Assembly: GCA_947172415.1 (NCBI GenBank)
Contig: OX359192.1
Location: forward strand, 1,242,501 to 1,306,500
Length of the DNA stretch: 64,000 nucleotides
Origin: Chondrosia reniformis
Taxonomy: Eukaryota > Porifera > Demospongiae > Chondrillida > Chondrillidae
Reading direction: 5' to 3'
Below the pieces are notes generated by a model. It was not told the origin of the DNA. It made no database searches and saw only the letters and a program-made list of their open reading frames with translations. Position 1 is the first letter of the stretch. Each line of letters opens with the position of its first letter. Below, in pieces: positions 25,401 to 37,600 of the stretch. The translations under genes and the position numbers were made by a program.

Positions 25401-28400
25401 TTTCTGGTTAGATCAATATCACTAGCAAAAGTCTCTTACTAATGAAACCCATCCCATATTTTGTAATGAAACAAGGTATAAGGTATCCATAGAAACAGCT
25501 GCTTTCCACACAGTACATAAGGTTACATAACTGATAACAAAGGTATAATACTAAATTAAAGATCTTAATCATCATTATTGACCAGTATATACGTAACGTA
25601 CATACGTATAGGATGAAAAAAAGCATTATTAGATATTGAAAACGACCTTGTTTTGTTGTGGCTTCCTCCAGTATGAGCTTGTTAGTCTCTTCTAAAGTAT
25701 CTATTTTGACTCTGTTTGCTTCAAAGTCTTTTTCCAGTTCAATTAGGCGACCTTTTGGGAAAGATATACATTACCACTTAAAATACAAGGAATGTGGACT
25801 GGTAAGTTATCTACCGCACTTATGCATATTATGAATGTGTAATATTTGTCCACTGTACTCATGTAAATTTACTAGAGTTTAATGAAAGGTGGGCAACATT
25901 AGGAATGAACAAGTCGATATTAAGAAGTAACAAGTCTGAGGTAGGAATACATACAAAAATTTACCCTCTGTATATTGTATTAAACTTTCATTTTTAACTT
26001 ACAGGTTGACACATTCAATGTATTAAATATGTACAAGAAAGGGTAATAACAGAATATTGAGAGAGCCAGTTACAGTATATAAGTGGTTGCCATCGTATTC
26101 TGATATGTCAAAGTTTTCTACCATTCATATTATTATTGTCAACCCACTTGACAAAGGATTGTGGTGATAGGAGATTATCATTAGCATTGGCTATGTACTT
26201 TTGCACATACAATGGAACCAATCCCTATATGTGAATAAAGCGAGACTAGTCCTATATAGGATCATGTGTATCTTATTCTATAGTTCAATCAAGTATGTTG
26301 AAAGTTATAATAATAATGCAAATCATTATAAAGACGCTTTAGTCTTTAAGTCATAAATATAACACCCCCAGGGTCAAAACATTTGACAGCAAGAAAAAGC
26401 AAGAAAAACTGTGTCTTTAGACGCTCCAAAAGTCAAAAGATGACCCATTCTAAAGATAAGCATAACACTCCTTGAAAGGGTTTGGTTTTGTGTTAATATT
26501 TTTAGGAATGTCTTATAATCGAAAGGTGACAGGAAAAATGTTATTACTCAGATGAATCAGTTTATTGATAGATTGATATAACCAAACATGAAAGTGTCAC
26601 ACTTCAACAAAACATTGCACCACGCTTGTGTAATTTTTAGTTTCAGTGCACTTTTTAAAACATGAAGGAATAAGGAAACATTACTAAAGGTACGTAGATC
26701 AGGATTGAATTCTAACCAATTGGAAACTTGAACTGTTACTTCAAAACCTCCTTAATGTGTAGCAATTCCATATTACATGTCATTTATATACGTACACACA
26801 TTCCACAGTATGCAAGGATTAACTAATAGTTGACATAACTCTAAAATTTAATGTTTCACTTCACATTGACTGATACACAATGCCTTAAAGTAGTTTGTGA
26901 CACACTAATTAATTAGGACCCTTAGTTTTCGAAATTATTACTGTCAGCTCAAATTTTGTCTAGAGGTTAAAGATGTACCAACCAATTGATATGTTCTACA
27001 CAGTTAAAAGAAATCCTTGCTTATTATAATTCTGACATAAAGTTTGCACTGTAATACCTGACAATGTTATCATTTTATCAGTATATTAAGGATACCAATT
27101 AAATCCCAATAATTATAGTGTTCATCAGTTGCATACACATGTTTAATGGAATTTAGTGAGTCAAGCGGGAAACTGCTAACAGTTGCTCTTCACAGAAAGT
27201 ATGCAATTAAGCAAAACTCTACAAATCTCCACAATTACCAAAAAATGCACGTGAACTATTCATTCAAAACATGTGCACAGATGGTGATATCACTCATGCC
27301 TATTACATCTACTGCACTTGTATCACAACATTACACATACCTGCCAAATCTTCATTCTCTATGTTGAGTCTGTCTGACCTCTTTTGGCTGACTTCCTGTT
27401 CCTGCTTCTTTTCTGTGATAAGGGAGATGTTATACATACCAAACTGGATTGTATGCAATATTTGGCGTTAGTACCTTCAAATTGGTTGCTAAGGAGCTGG
27501 TGTTTCACAGTGAGTTCTAGAATATGATAATATGAGGCTTCTTCACACAATTAGCCAGAATATTCCACACTACTTTAATGTGTACCTCTGAATTCCTCTG
27601 AGAGCTTTTCATAATTCACTGCTTGTACTATTAAAAGGAGTGTATAGATACACAGTTCTATGAAAGTTGCTGCACCACCATGTAACCATGCCACACACTT
27701 GTTGGCAAGAGGTATATAGTATATGGGCGTGTACATATAGATATGGGTGAGTGATGGGTGAGTGATGGGTGAGTGATGGGTGAGTGATGGGTGAGTGATG
27801 GGTGAGTGAGTGATGGGTGAGTGATGGGTGAGTGATGGGTGAGTGAGTGATGGGTGAGTGAGTGATGGGTGAGTGAGTGATGGGTGAGTGAGTGACGGGT
27901 GAGTGAGTGATGGGTGAGTGAGTGACGGGTGAGTGAGTGATGGGTGAGTGAGTGATGGGTGAGTGATGGGTGAGTGATGAGTGAGTGAGTGATGGGTGAG
28001 TGAGTGATGGGTGAGTGATGGGTGAGTGATGAGTGAGTGATGGGTGAGTGATGGATGAGTGAATTGGTAAATGAATAGATGAATTAATGATCATACTGAT
28101 CGGTCTATAGAATGAAAAATCATTAATCTTAGATGATACATATAATACACTCATACAAGCCTTACCTCTGAAATGTTCCTTATCCGAGCTGAGTTGTCTA
28201 ATTTCTTCTTGACAATTTCTTAGTTCCTCTCTAAGGTTTTCATTTTCTTTCTCCTCAGCTAAAATGTTCAAATAGTAGAAAATACAATATTCCAAAAAGA
28301 AGCATTTAATGTGTACACAATCTTACCAGTCAACTGCTGCCAGAGCTGTTCGATTTCTTCTGTGAAAATGTAGCAAAGGTGGAAGTACGAAATGAGGCAA

Positions 28401-29754
28401 AATTACTATATATATACCTCTCTTATTACAGTACAGACTACTATCTTTGGACAGGTCCAGTGACAGCAAATTATCTAACTTAGGATATTATAAAAAAAAA
28501 CATAGAAATGGTGCAATAAAGATAAAACTGTATATTTGGTCTCTGCAACTTTACCATATATGAACCTTAAATGTATGTGTTATCATGATAGTATACAAGT
28601 ATAGCACTTCTATATATAGCATTTAATGGTACCTTTCATATGTTCATTGACTCCCTGTGTTTCCTGACCTATCTCTTGTTCAGGAAAATGGCCTCCATTT
28701 GTGCGATTTACTCCATCATAACTGCTCACTGGCACACACGGATTACTGACACTTCTCGACTTTTCACCCTCTAAATCTAGCATACCAGACCATATTAAGA
28801 CTCTTATTATTACTTTAGAGTTGCAAGCCACACATAGGCACCCCTTGTCCGCACATGTATTCACCAACAAACATACTTATTAATGTAGGTGGAGAGAAAG
28901 GTTAAATAAGGATATTATAAGGCCAACCCACACTACTACACAATAAACGAGTTACAGCATTCCATCTGTTGTGGCTTGAATTGTGGGTTTTCACCTTTCA
29001 CAATAATGGAAATTGGTACTATATATGGAAACACACGTACATACATACAGCCTATAAATATATAGGTTATTTCCCTTTTAAATGCCATCGTGTAGATGTG
29101 ACATTGCTTTACTTTGAACTTGCATTCCGAATTCCGACAAAGACACGTTAGTGCATGATAATACCAGATACCAGAAAGGGTGCTTGAAACTGAGTCATGT
29201 CAGAGAATTCTGAAGGTTTTAATCAAATTCACTTTTCGGCTTATAAGCATGGAATGGAGCGTTACTTTCGTTTGTTTGCACTTTTTACATATTACATATT
29301 ACTTGATATTTCAACCATAAATTGTCTTATGTAATTTGCTCTTCTTATTGTCGGATACAGTAACATTATATTCATATACCTTTCGGATCCGCGGCCCTGG
29401 TAAAATGATGTGATTTAAATAGATATGTACCATACCGAATCTAATGCTAGACTACAAGCTAGATTCGATATTCTAGACAATATACATAAAATCGGAAACG
29501 AATAACAATAAATTACATGTCTTCAGCAACAATTGACATAAATTTTAGTTTCACATCAATACATTAACCTCATAAAATACCAATCACATAGAGTACCTGA
29601 AGTACCTCTAAGTACCTGAAACGGGGCGTCCAACTTCTCTACGTTTAAATATTGATGAAAATTTGTCTCTAACCCAAGAAAATGCCCCATTATTCGTTTC
29701 TTCTTGAGGAGAAGGAATTTCTTCGCCCGTGTATGTAGTTAACCTTTCGGCCAT
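22424..29754 (-). CDS. Coiled-coil protein with C-terminal death domain (A)
   Basis: Exons: 29616-29754, 28633-28776, 28327-28359, 28166-28258, 27585-27617, 27475-27516, 27341-27412, 25647-25751, 24999-25037, one of about 150 bp ending at 23018, and 22424-22686. Most internal junctions are phase 1, which is consistent. The start MAERLTTYTGEEIPSP is at 29754. The middle exons make an acidic heptad-rich coiled coil (EEKENENLREELRNCQEEIR, RLIELEKDFEANRVKI). The last exon encodes a death fold: CRDWRVLAEEAGLHEDELY, MSTIIDEWGKK, ETLKILLEKCD, AVKHLVKAA. The acceptor of the exon ending at 23018 does not match the phase of 24999, so a junction or exon is unresolved. Probably a cytoplasmic adaptor. The family was not recognised; the partner gene B is head-to-head. 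Confidence 0.75.
25110..25307. mobile_element. MITE with ~23-bp TIRs
   Basis: Left end TACCATAATTCGGGAAATCT and right end the near complement (AATTTCCCAAATTATGGTA). No coding capacity. A half copy with the same right end lies at 59225-59297 in the Rab gene. Confidence 0.7.
27747..28065. repeat. GTGAGTGATGG minisatellite
   Basis: About 25 units alternating between 11 bp (GTGAGTGATGG) and 15 bp (GTGAGTGAGTGATGG), in an intron of coiled-coil/death-domain gene A. It keeps an antisense His/Pro/Ser/Thr-rich frame open by chance. Confidence 0.9.
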
Positions 29755-30142
29755 TTTAAAACTTTATACGTACGTACATATATTATTATGATGATTGATT
29801 GTCGTCATTTGAATTTATGATCACAATAAACGCTTAATTGAGGTAGACCCTAATGCTAGTACAATAACTTAGCAACCCCTGAGCTCCTTGTAATGACGCA
29901 GTCTTCACAACCACTAGTAGGGGACTCGGGGGGAAATCGCCCAATGCATGTACATATAGCATGCGGTGTCACTGATGTTTTATCTGGTCAATGACGTCAT
30001 TTATATTTTTATGGCCAAAAGCTAGACAGTCGACACTTATTTATAGTAGAGATTTCAGCAGAGATCAGATAAATTCATTGGAAGGATAGAGCCATATCCT
30101 GTACGTGCAATCGCAAAGACTGAAGATACGAGTTTAAAGTGC
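29755..30142. promoter_or_regulatory. Divergent promoter of the coiled-coil/death-domain pair
   Basis: 388 bp between the start codons of two head-to-head genes with the same domain plan, so co-regulation is plausible. It contains ACGTACGTAC near 29768 and a CpG-richer stretch than the flanking introns. No specific site was identified. Confidence 0.6.
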
Positions 30143-33100
30143 ATGAAACTTAATTCCAAGCCACTCAACCTTCCAATTTTTACGCTTACAGTCGTCCACG
30201 AAAGAGATCAAGTGAATATGCCTTACTTTTTTCGTAAAGATAAGATGAAAGTGAGGAATACACAGAGGATATTAATCTGAACAGACTATACGCATACAAA
30301 ACCGTCAAATACAATATTCTTTTTATTAGACCAAGGCAAAGTCGCTTGGCGACCAAGACAAAGAATCGCAAAAGAAATTTCAGCATGTCGAATTGCTAAA
30401 ATGCGTGTCACCTTCCTTCGATACTGTTTTGCTGAAAGAGTCAGATTTTGGGCAAATCCAGTTAGGGATTACTGAAAGTAGTCTATTGGATAAATCACTA
30501 AACCAGAATGCTAAAAAACATTCCTGTAAAACAAGGGAAAAAGTTATCAAAGCTTTCAATGAGTGTTTGCTGACAATGGTTACTGAAGTCGTATCTGAAT
30601 TTGAATCAATTTGGGAGGCTGCTCAAGATGAAAGTAAGTGTTCATTGGAGGAAGAAAGGAGCAGAGTGGAGGAGTTAGAAACTAAATTAAGGTAGAGCAC
30701 ATATTCTATATTTATACTTGAATAAAATATAATGCATGTCTATATGTATACAATTATATATTACATTACACTAATTTAGTGACCAAATGGAGAAGACAAA
30801 ATCACAGCAACTACTATTACAGGCACTAAATAAGGAAAATGAAGAACTTTTAATGAAAGTAGAGGTGGTCACAGCAGAAAACAAGTGTGTATATACATAT
30901 TGCTGTATATATAATAGTATGTATGTATACATGGATCATATATAGTTGCGAGTAGACTGTTTAATGAATTTGATATATTTTACTCAATAACTGTTTCTAC
31001 AGATCATTGCAACAAACTGAAAATACAACCACAGAACTCAAGTGCCAAAACGACTCATATGAGAGGAAAATTAAAGATTTGGAAGAAAGGCTACAAAAAG
31101 AGAGAGATGAGGCCATCTTCCTTTCTAAGAAATTAAAGTAGGTTACTATAAATGCTGCACTAACTACATAATATATACATGCTACCTAATTTGTATATGT
31201 ATATTTTCCTTTTTGATATTTATATGGCTTTTGTTTCAAAATTGTAACCATACTTATCATTTTGTTAAATGTATATCATATCCACCACACAATATACAGT
31301 ATAAAGCTATATACGTATAATGTATTATATATTCCATATTATAAGGGACTGTCATGATCAGATTGGCCAATACCAAAATAAAATGTCCTATTTGGCTTCC
31401 AGGCATCAAGCCCTCAAAGCAGAAATGCAGTGAGTATAGTTTTATATGTAAACATATATCCGTAAATACTGCAGGTACGTATATAGTGACTCATTGGTCC
31501 CAACTTGCATATCGTCACTTTAATAAAATATTATTATATATATATATAATTTTAGCATCGTAATTATTTTTGCATTACATAGAGAAAAATCTGAGCTATT
31601 TTCAACTTCAAAGGAGGAAATAAGTTGTCTAACAGCTTTAAAAGAGCAGTTGTGCTGTGAAAAGAAGTAATTTAATACTTAAATTATATTGAATTATTAT
31701 ATAATAAAATGAAATGCAAGTATGTACATGCTTTTTACATTCATTATACCAGTGCCCTTAATAAAGTGGTTCTAGAATTGCGAGATACTACTGCTACTTT
31801 GGCAACTGAAAATGTGACCTTGAGAAAAGAGAATGAAGAATTAAAGTTATGCCTACATGAAAACGAGCAGGTAATATTATAAATGTATATATGAGATCTC
31901 AAGTATGTTTATTATTTATTGTATATATAATGAAAATATATAATACATATATAGTCTATATGTACATGTGTGCATATCCTGTATATAGGTTCATCACAGG
32001 AGAGTATCAGATATGGAAGTCCAGTTAACAAAATCGAAAAGAAGGGAGGCACATTTATCTAGCTTTGTTGAGAATATTGGAGCAAGTTATAAGGTCAATC
32101 TCCATAATATATGTACATATAGGCACTGTCTAGCAAATCAATTAAACACAGTACACATGGCCCACAATTTCTGCATTAAATATAATTGTATATATACAGT
32201 ATATAAGTTTTAAGACTCATACGTACATATATACACACATATACGTTTACATACAGAAGATATTGACAATACAAATTTCTCACTATGTGTGCAGGAGCTG
32301 GAGAGAGACTTTGATTCTCCACAATGTCTGGCCCTAGATCAAAACAATATTGGAGTGAGTATATAATACCATTAATTGCAACTTATTTGTTGATGCATGA
32401 ATGCAAATTATATTAGATATTATGTATATATGTGCATAGAAACATACAAACAAAAACGTTTTGTACAAAAAGATTTTATTGGCTAACCTAACTGAATTGT
32501 ATTACATTCCTAGTACATATATTAACAACCTGCATGCAGGGCACTAGTGTATATTATAAGAAATGCCATATTATACATATTAATGCACGTGTATATACTA
32601 CTGTAATTAGGTATAAATATCTTTCTTTATATACAGTACAGTACAGTATATGTATGTGTGCACGTTTTTGCATGTTCAGGTATTATCAGAGGACAGCTTA
32701 TTGTCAAGTTTACTTATGTCCGAAGAAATGAATGGTAAGACATTTTACTTTTGGAGAATATTATCTATGTATATTATATGTAAATGACAAGGGAAGGTTC
32801 TACGTACGTATCTATATTGTAAATCTTACTTTCAAATTGGTGTTTATTTGATAAATTAAATCTTTTTGCATGCTTTTCATTTTGTTCAGACAATTCACTT
32901 CCAAATGTGACTATTGAGCTGCTAGTAGACTTTATAGATGAGATTTCTCCTGAGTGGCAGTTATTAGGTGTGAAACTTGGAATGGAGCACCAGGTATATA
33001 TTAATGGAATTTTTATTTTTATGTACATATATTTGCTATCCTTTTAATTATATATATGAAAATATATAGGTGCAAATATAGATAATATACGTAGATTACA

Positions 33101-33303
33101 TTAAATTACTCTATATACATATTATATAGGTAAAAAACTTGGAAAACACAGAAAAATCTCCACAATTGAAGTGCCTTTCTCTTTTAGAGAGTTGGATTGA
33201 TAAAGGCAAAGGAGTAAATTGGAAGAATCTAATTTTGGCATTGGAGAATCGTAGCTTATATAACACAGCAGAAAAATTGTTACAGCACATTTACAACTTA
33301 TAG
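30143..33303 (+). CDS. Coiled-coil protein with C-terminal death domain (B)
   Basis: Eleven in-phase exons encode 469 aa: 30143-30250, 30330-30691, 30780-30884, 31003-31137, 31583-31666, 31753-31870, 31989-32093, 32295-32354, 32680-32734, 32890-32993 and 33130-33303. A second in-frame ATG lies at 30218. Residues about 120-340 are a long coiled coil (EEERSRVEELETKLR, ALNKENEELLMKVE, RKIKDLEERLQKERDEA). Residues about 385-465 form a death domain split over two exons: EISPEWQLLGVKLGMEHQ, then LSLLESWIDKGKGVNWKNL and TAEKLLQHIYNL. Conserved Trp residues and the W-x-L-x-L pattern support the fold. No enzyme domain, signal peptide or membrane segment is visible. A scaffold or adaptor for death-domain partners is inferred; the family was not recognised by name. 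Confidence 0.85.
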
Positions 33304-34650
33304 AGAACATGTACATGTATATCACAGATGGCTGAAAAAATGGCCACCCTATTCTATTTTTATACATATATACAGTATATTGTATGAATTTTACATTTTA
33401 TTTCTACATATACCAAACTGATACACAGAATTTAATCAGCACTGAACAGATTATGTAAGAATACATACAAGTGTACTTATGTCAAGTTTATATGTGAAAC
33501 CTAAATTATAAATTATAAATTATGGAGAATTTGCTCTTGCAGCATGATTAAGCTTTACTGGTGGAGGTATATACGTATATATATACATTATGGTCACTGC
33601 ATGGATTGCTTAGCTATATATACAACAGATGTACAGGCAGTTATAGATAACCAAGAGTACAAGAATAGCATTGTATATGCCCCTATAGCTCTTGAACTTG
33701 GTTTAGTTGTGTAAATCCTCTCAAGTGAGTGAGTGAATTCCGTTTGAATTGGTCTGCAGTTCCTTCCTTGGATGTTTGGTTGCTTCAGCCTAAGCACCTT
33801 GAATTGCAGTTTCCTCCTCTTGATGTGGTTGAATTAGCAAACTTTTGCTGTTGACAATTCAGGCCCTGTAGTTATAGATTATATAGTATAGCAAAAATAT
33901 TGTCCTATATCTATGAACCTAGATTGTGGCTAGACCAGGGTCAGTATATTATACAATTAGGATTGGACAATTTATGTATAAAGATGACAATTATATAAAT
34001 TTATAGTGTGACTTATAGTATTGAATCGGGGTTGATAGAAAATTACAATCACTAGCCAGGATACACCCCAGCCCGGTGCTTTAATAATGTAATGTAACTA
34101 TAATAATGTAATCACGTGATCCAACCCTCAATAGTTGAGAATTTTAATTCCTTTCATGAACAAAGCAATCAGAGAGAATTAAGACAGAAGACAAGGTGTA
34201 TATAGCCTGGAAAATGGAGAGAGAAGGCTATCTTGAATGTGGCATTTGAAATCTGAGTTTATAATTGTGTGAATAAAATCAACCAAACACAATTTAATTG
34301 ACATTAGATTAATCTACAGTAGGTTTTATAGTAACTCTTGATCATTGGCCCCAATTTGTCCTTGTGCTTTTTGCATATGTCACTTTATATAGATTTAGCA
34401 TAAGCATATGTCAAGTTTATGAAAAGAAGCCTAAATTATTAAGAGAGTTTGCTCCTGTTGGTTGCTTGAATGATTAAATTTCCCTATATGGAGGTATAAA
34501 ATTAAAGAAGTTACTGTCACTGGATAGCTCAGTATATACGTACGTATAATACAACACAATTTTAGTTAATATATACCAAGAGTATTTAATTATACTATTT
34601 ATTATAATGACAGTACCAAGTACATAGATGGCTTCATCTTTTAACATTGC
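33304..34650. other. Convergent intergenic gap with a local duplication
   Basis: The 1.35-kb 3' flank between gene B (+) and the receptor tyrosine kinase (-). A ~90-bp segment at 33481-33573 recurs in the same orientation at about 34410-34498, sharing GTCAAGTTTAT, CCTAAATTAT and GGAGGTATA blocks. No supported gene. Confidence 0.55.
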
Positions 34651-37600
34651 TCACATAGTTGGTTCAATATCTGGATATTCAGCTGCAGTGCATATAGCTG
34701 CTTCACTAATACCAGGTGGTACTTCTTCATCACTTGGTTTATCCAATGACCTCTCAGTTACACAAGTCTGATCAGACAAGATGACATTCAAATCAATGTA
34801 GTTAGCCTCTTGCTTTTCTCCTATTAGTCTCTCAAAGCTCTGCTTGATTTCTGCAAAGGTCTGTCTCTCCTCTGGATCCATTTCCCAACAATTACACATG
34901 GTCTTGTAACTATTAATAAGATTCCTTTATTAACTAATTATAAATACTAAATACATGATCTTGTGCCACTGGATGCTTACGCTGTGTCACTGCATCCTTT
35001 TGGCTTTTCCATTTTGTAACCTTCTGGAATGTTTATTAACACATCTCTGTTGCTAAAATCAGGATATGGCTTCTGCCCTAATATATATGTAGGAAAAGAT
35101 CACTACTCAGAATTACCTATATACGTACATATCACTCTTTCTCTCTCTATCTATTTATATATACAACAAAGAGAATTGACAATGTGTGCATGCTCTCACA
35201 ATTAAGTGTAAATACATACAGGATCCACAGAAGATCAAAATAGAGAAAAAGACAAAGACTCCCAGGATCACGGATGAAGGGTGGAATTCCTAGAAACAGA
35301 TGTCTGGCCCAGTGGAGAAGAAGATGAAAGAGAGGAAAAGAAGAAATTAAGAAAAGACTTCTGTATCTTCATCCAAAGCTCTCTCCAGGTTTAGTTCCCC
35401 TATAGGCTCTTTTACAGAATAGGCATAGCATGTAGGAAGCTGGTGTATTGGATTTTTCATGCGTACCAAAGGTGCAGATCTCCCACAAACAAATTCCAAA
35501 AGACCACCTATTATAGATACAGAAATTCATACATATTTACATATTTAATAGGATGTTGTCATGCAGATCTTGTTTGTTAATAACTACTAATAAAAACTTT
35601 GCAACAACTGAACAGTAAAATATTAAGACATATTATATATAGATGTATATTCCTTTAAACATGATAAGCAGATTTAAATTTCTGTTTTATTCACACAAAA
35701 AGACTAAAAATAATTCATTAATTTTGTTGAACTTCACTGTGTATATATATACGTATATATCCATAAACTGATTACTATATACCACTTTTTATTTTTGAGG
35801 TATATCTATGAAAAAATATATATCAGTTATTAAAAAAAATTAGTCAAATTAGGGAAATTAGTTCGGTGAATATCTGTAGTATAATATGTACATAAAGTTA
35901 TCTTTTATAAACCTGTGACTCACACATCTGATTTCTCAGAGTACTGCTTCTCAGTGAGACACTCTGGTGCCAACCATCTGATTGGCATGCCTACAGTGGA
36001 TGTGGATGCATAAGCTCCTTCACTTTCTCTAGACAACCCAAAATCTGTTATCTTCAATAATTTGTCATAAGCCACAAGAACATTTCTGCAAGCCAAATCA
36101 CGATGGATGATGTCAAGGCCTGAGAGATACTCCTAATTGATCAAAATAAAATTAAATAATTACTCTTTCTATAATACTTTAAGGTATACATGGATATTAT
36201 ATCATGGCTAACCATTCCAGATGCTATCTGATAGGCAAAGGAAATCAAGTCATCATTGTCAATGGACAACGATTTGTAGTAAAGGTCTGTATGCTCTTTT
36301 CTGAAGTGAATATCTGGTCTGCTAGAAATGTATAAATTTTTCTTTGGATCTATCTCATTATCATCTTCCATAGTTGATGATGGCTCCATTTTCAGTGGAT
36401 CATTTTCCTCAGAAATCGGCATGATTCTCTAAAGTATAATAATATGTACATAAATGGTCATATGTGTATATTATATATACGTACATATATAGGAGGACCT
36501 TACCAGTTCCTTCCATTTTCTCAACATGCACTGTAAATCACCCAATGGAACGTACTCCAAAACTAGTGTAAAGTCTTCACCTCTCATGCATCCAAGAATG
36601 TGCACTATGTTGGGACAGTCCCCACTGCATGCCCTCTGCATGATTTTGAACTCCTTTACAAAGGCCATCTGTTCTTCAATTGAGGATGTTCCTGCATATA
36701 TATATACATGCATCAGAATAATCTGGTCTATATACAGTATCATACAAATTGAATCACCATACATTGCCTCTATAATACATTGGTATGATTTTCTCACTTA
36801 AATTTTAATAGCAAAGAGGTATATATCTCTTATATAGTTCATAATACACATACATATGTATATAATATATGCAGTGACTGGTGATTCAATTATATATATA
36901 GATTAGATTAGTCTGATGTATGTACATGTACATACATGTACACTTACCTTTAAGCCTTTTCAAAACTACCAAGTTGGAATTTTGAGCTGGGTTATTCTTC
37001 TCTCTCATTCTGAAATGTTTTTGTGCTCTTGCATTCTGAATGTCATGTGAAATAAGTGCTAACTGTACTTCACCAAAGTTACCACTACCAATATTTCTCA
37101 AGGTTACAACATCATCTCTCAAAAACACCCAGTCCTCGTCTAACTCAACCAGAAGTGCTGAATAGAACTGAATAGTATAGTTATGTAGCAGTATATTCAA
37201 CACATGCAGGAGAGTTATTACATTAGGTAATAACTGTATAAATCTACAAATGCCCCTTATATGAGTCATCTTGGCCAGATCATATACCTTCATTGGTCCG
37301 TATGCATAAATTACATAATAGTATTTAATATATAGTTATATATAGTCCAAATATGAAACCTTGGCAGAGCCAGGGACAAGTATATAATCATATTTTCAAA
37401 TTGGCAGAAGTCATAAGTGTTGGGATATAATACCCCAAATGCCTTCTTTAATTTTCATGATTGCTAAAAGTGCTTACATCTGCCTATAGCAGGTATATAT
37501 ATAAGCCCACCAAAGGTAGGTGTTCCTGCTATATAGAATTATAATGACCCATTTTTATACAACTTACACTTTTATTAGCGTCCCCCAAAGGCAGGTATAT

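Noticed and set aside
27609..28295. 228-aa His/Pro/Ser/Thr repeat protein
   Set aside because: The repeat-derived frame is intronic minisatellite; only the ends (28166-28258, 27585-27617) are coding exons of the coiled-coil gene.
30385..30396. Start codon for gene B near 30385-30393
   Set aside because: The ATG at 30385 meets a stop after four codons. The open frame here has no ATG, while the acceptor at 30329 joins it in phase to the ATG exon at 30143-30250.
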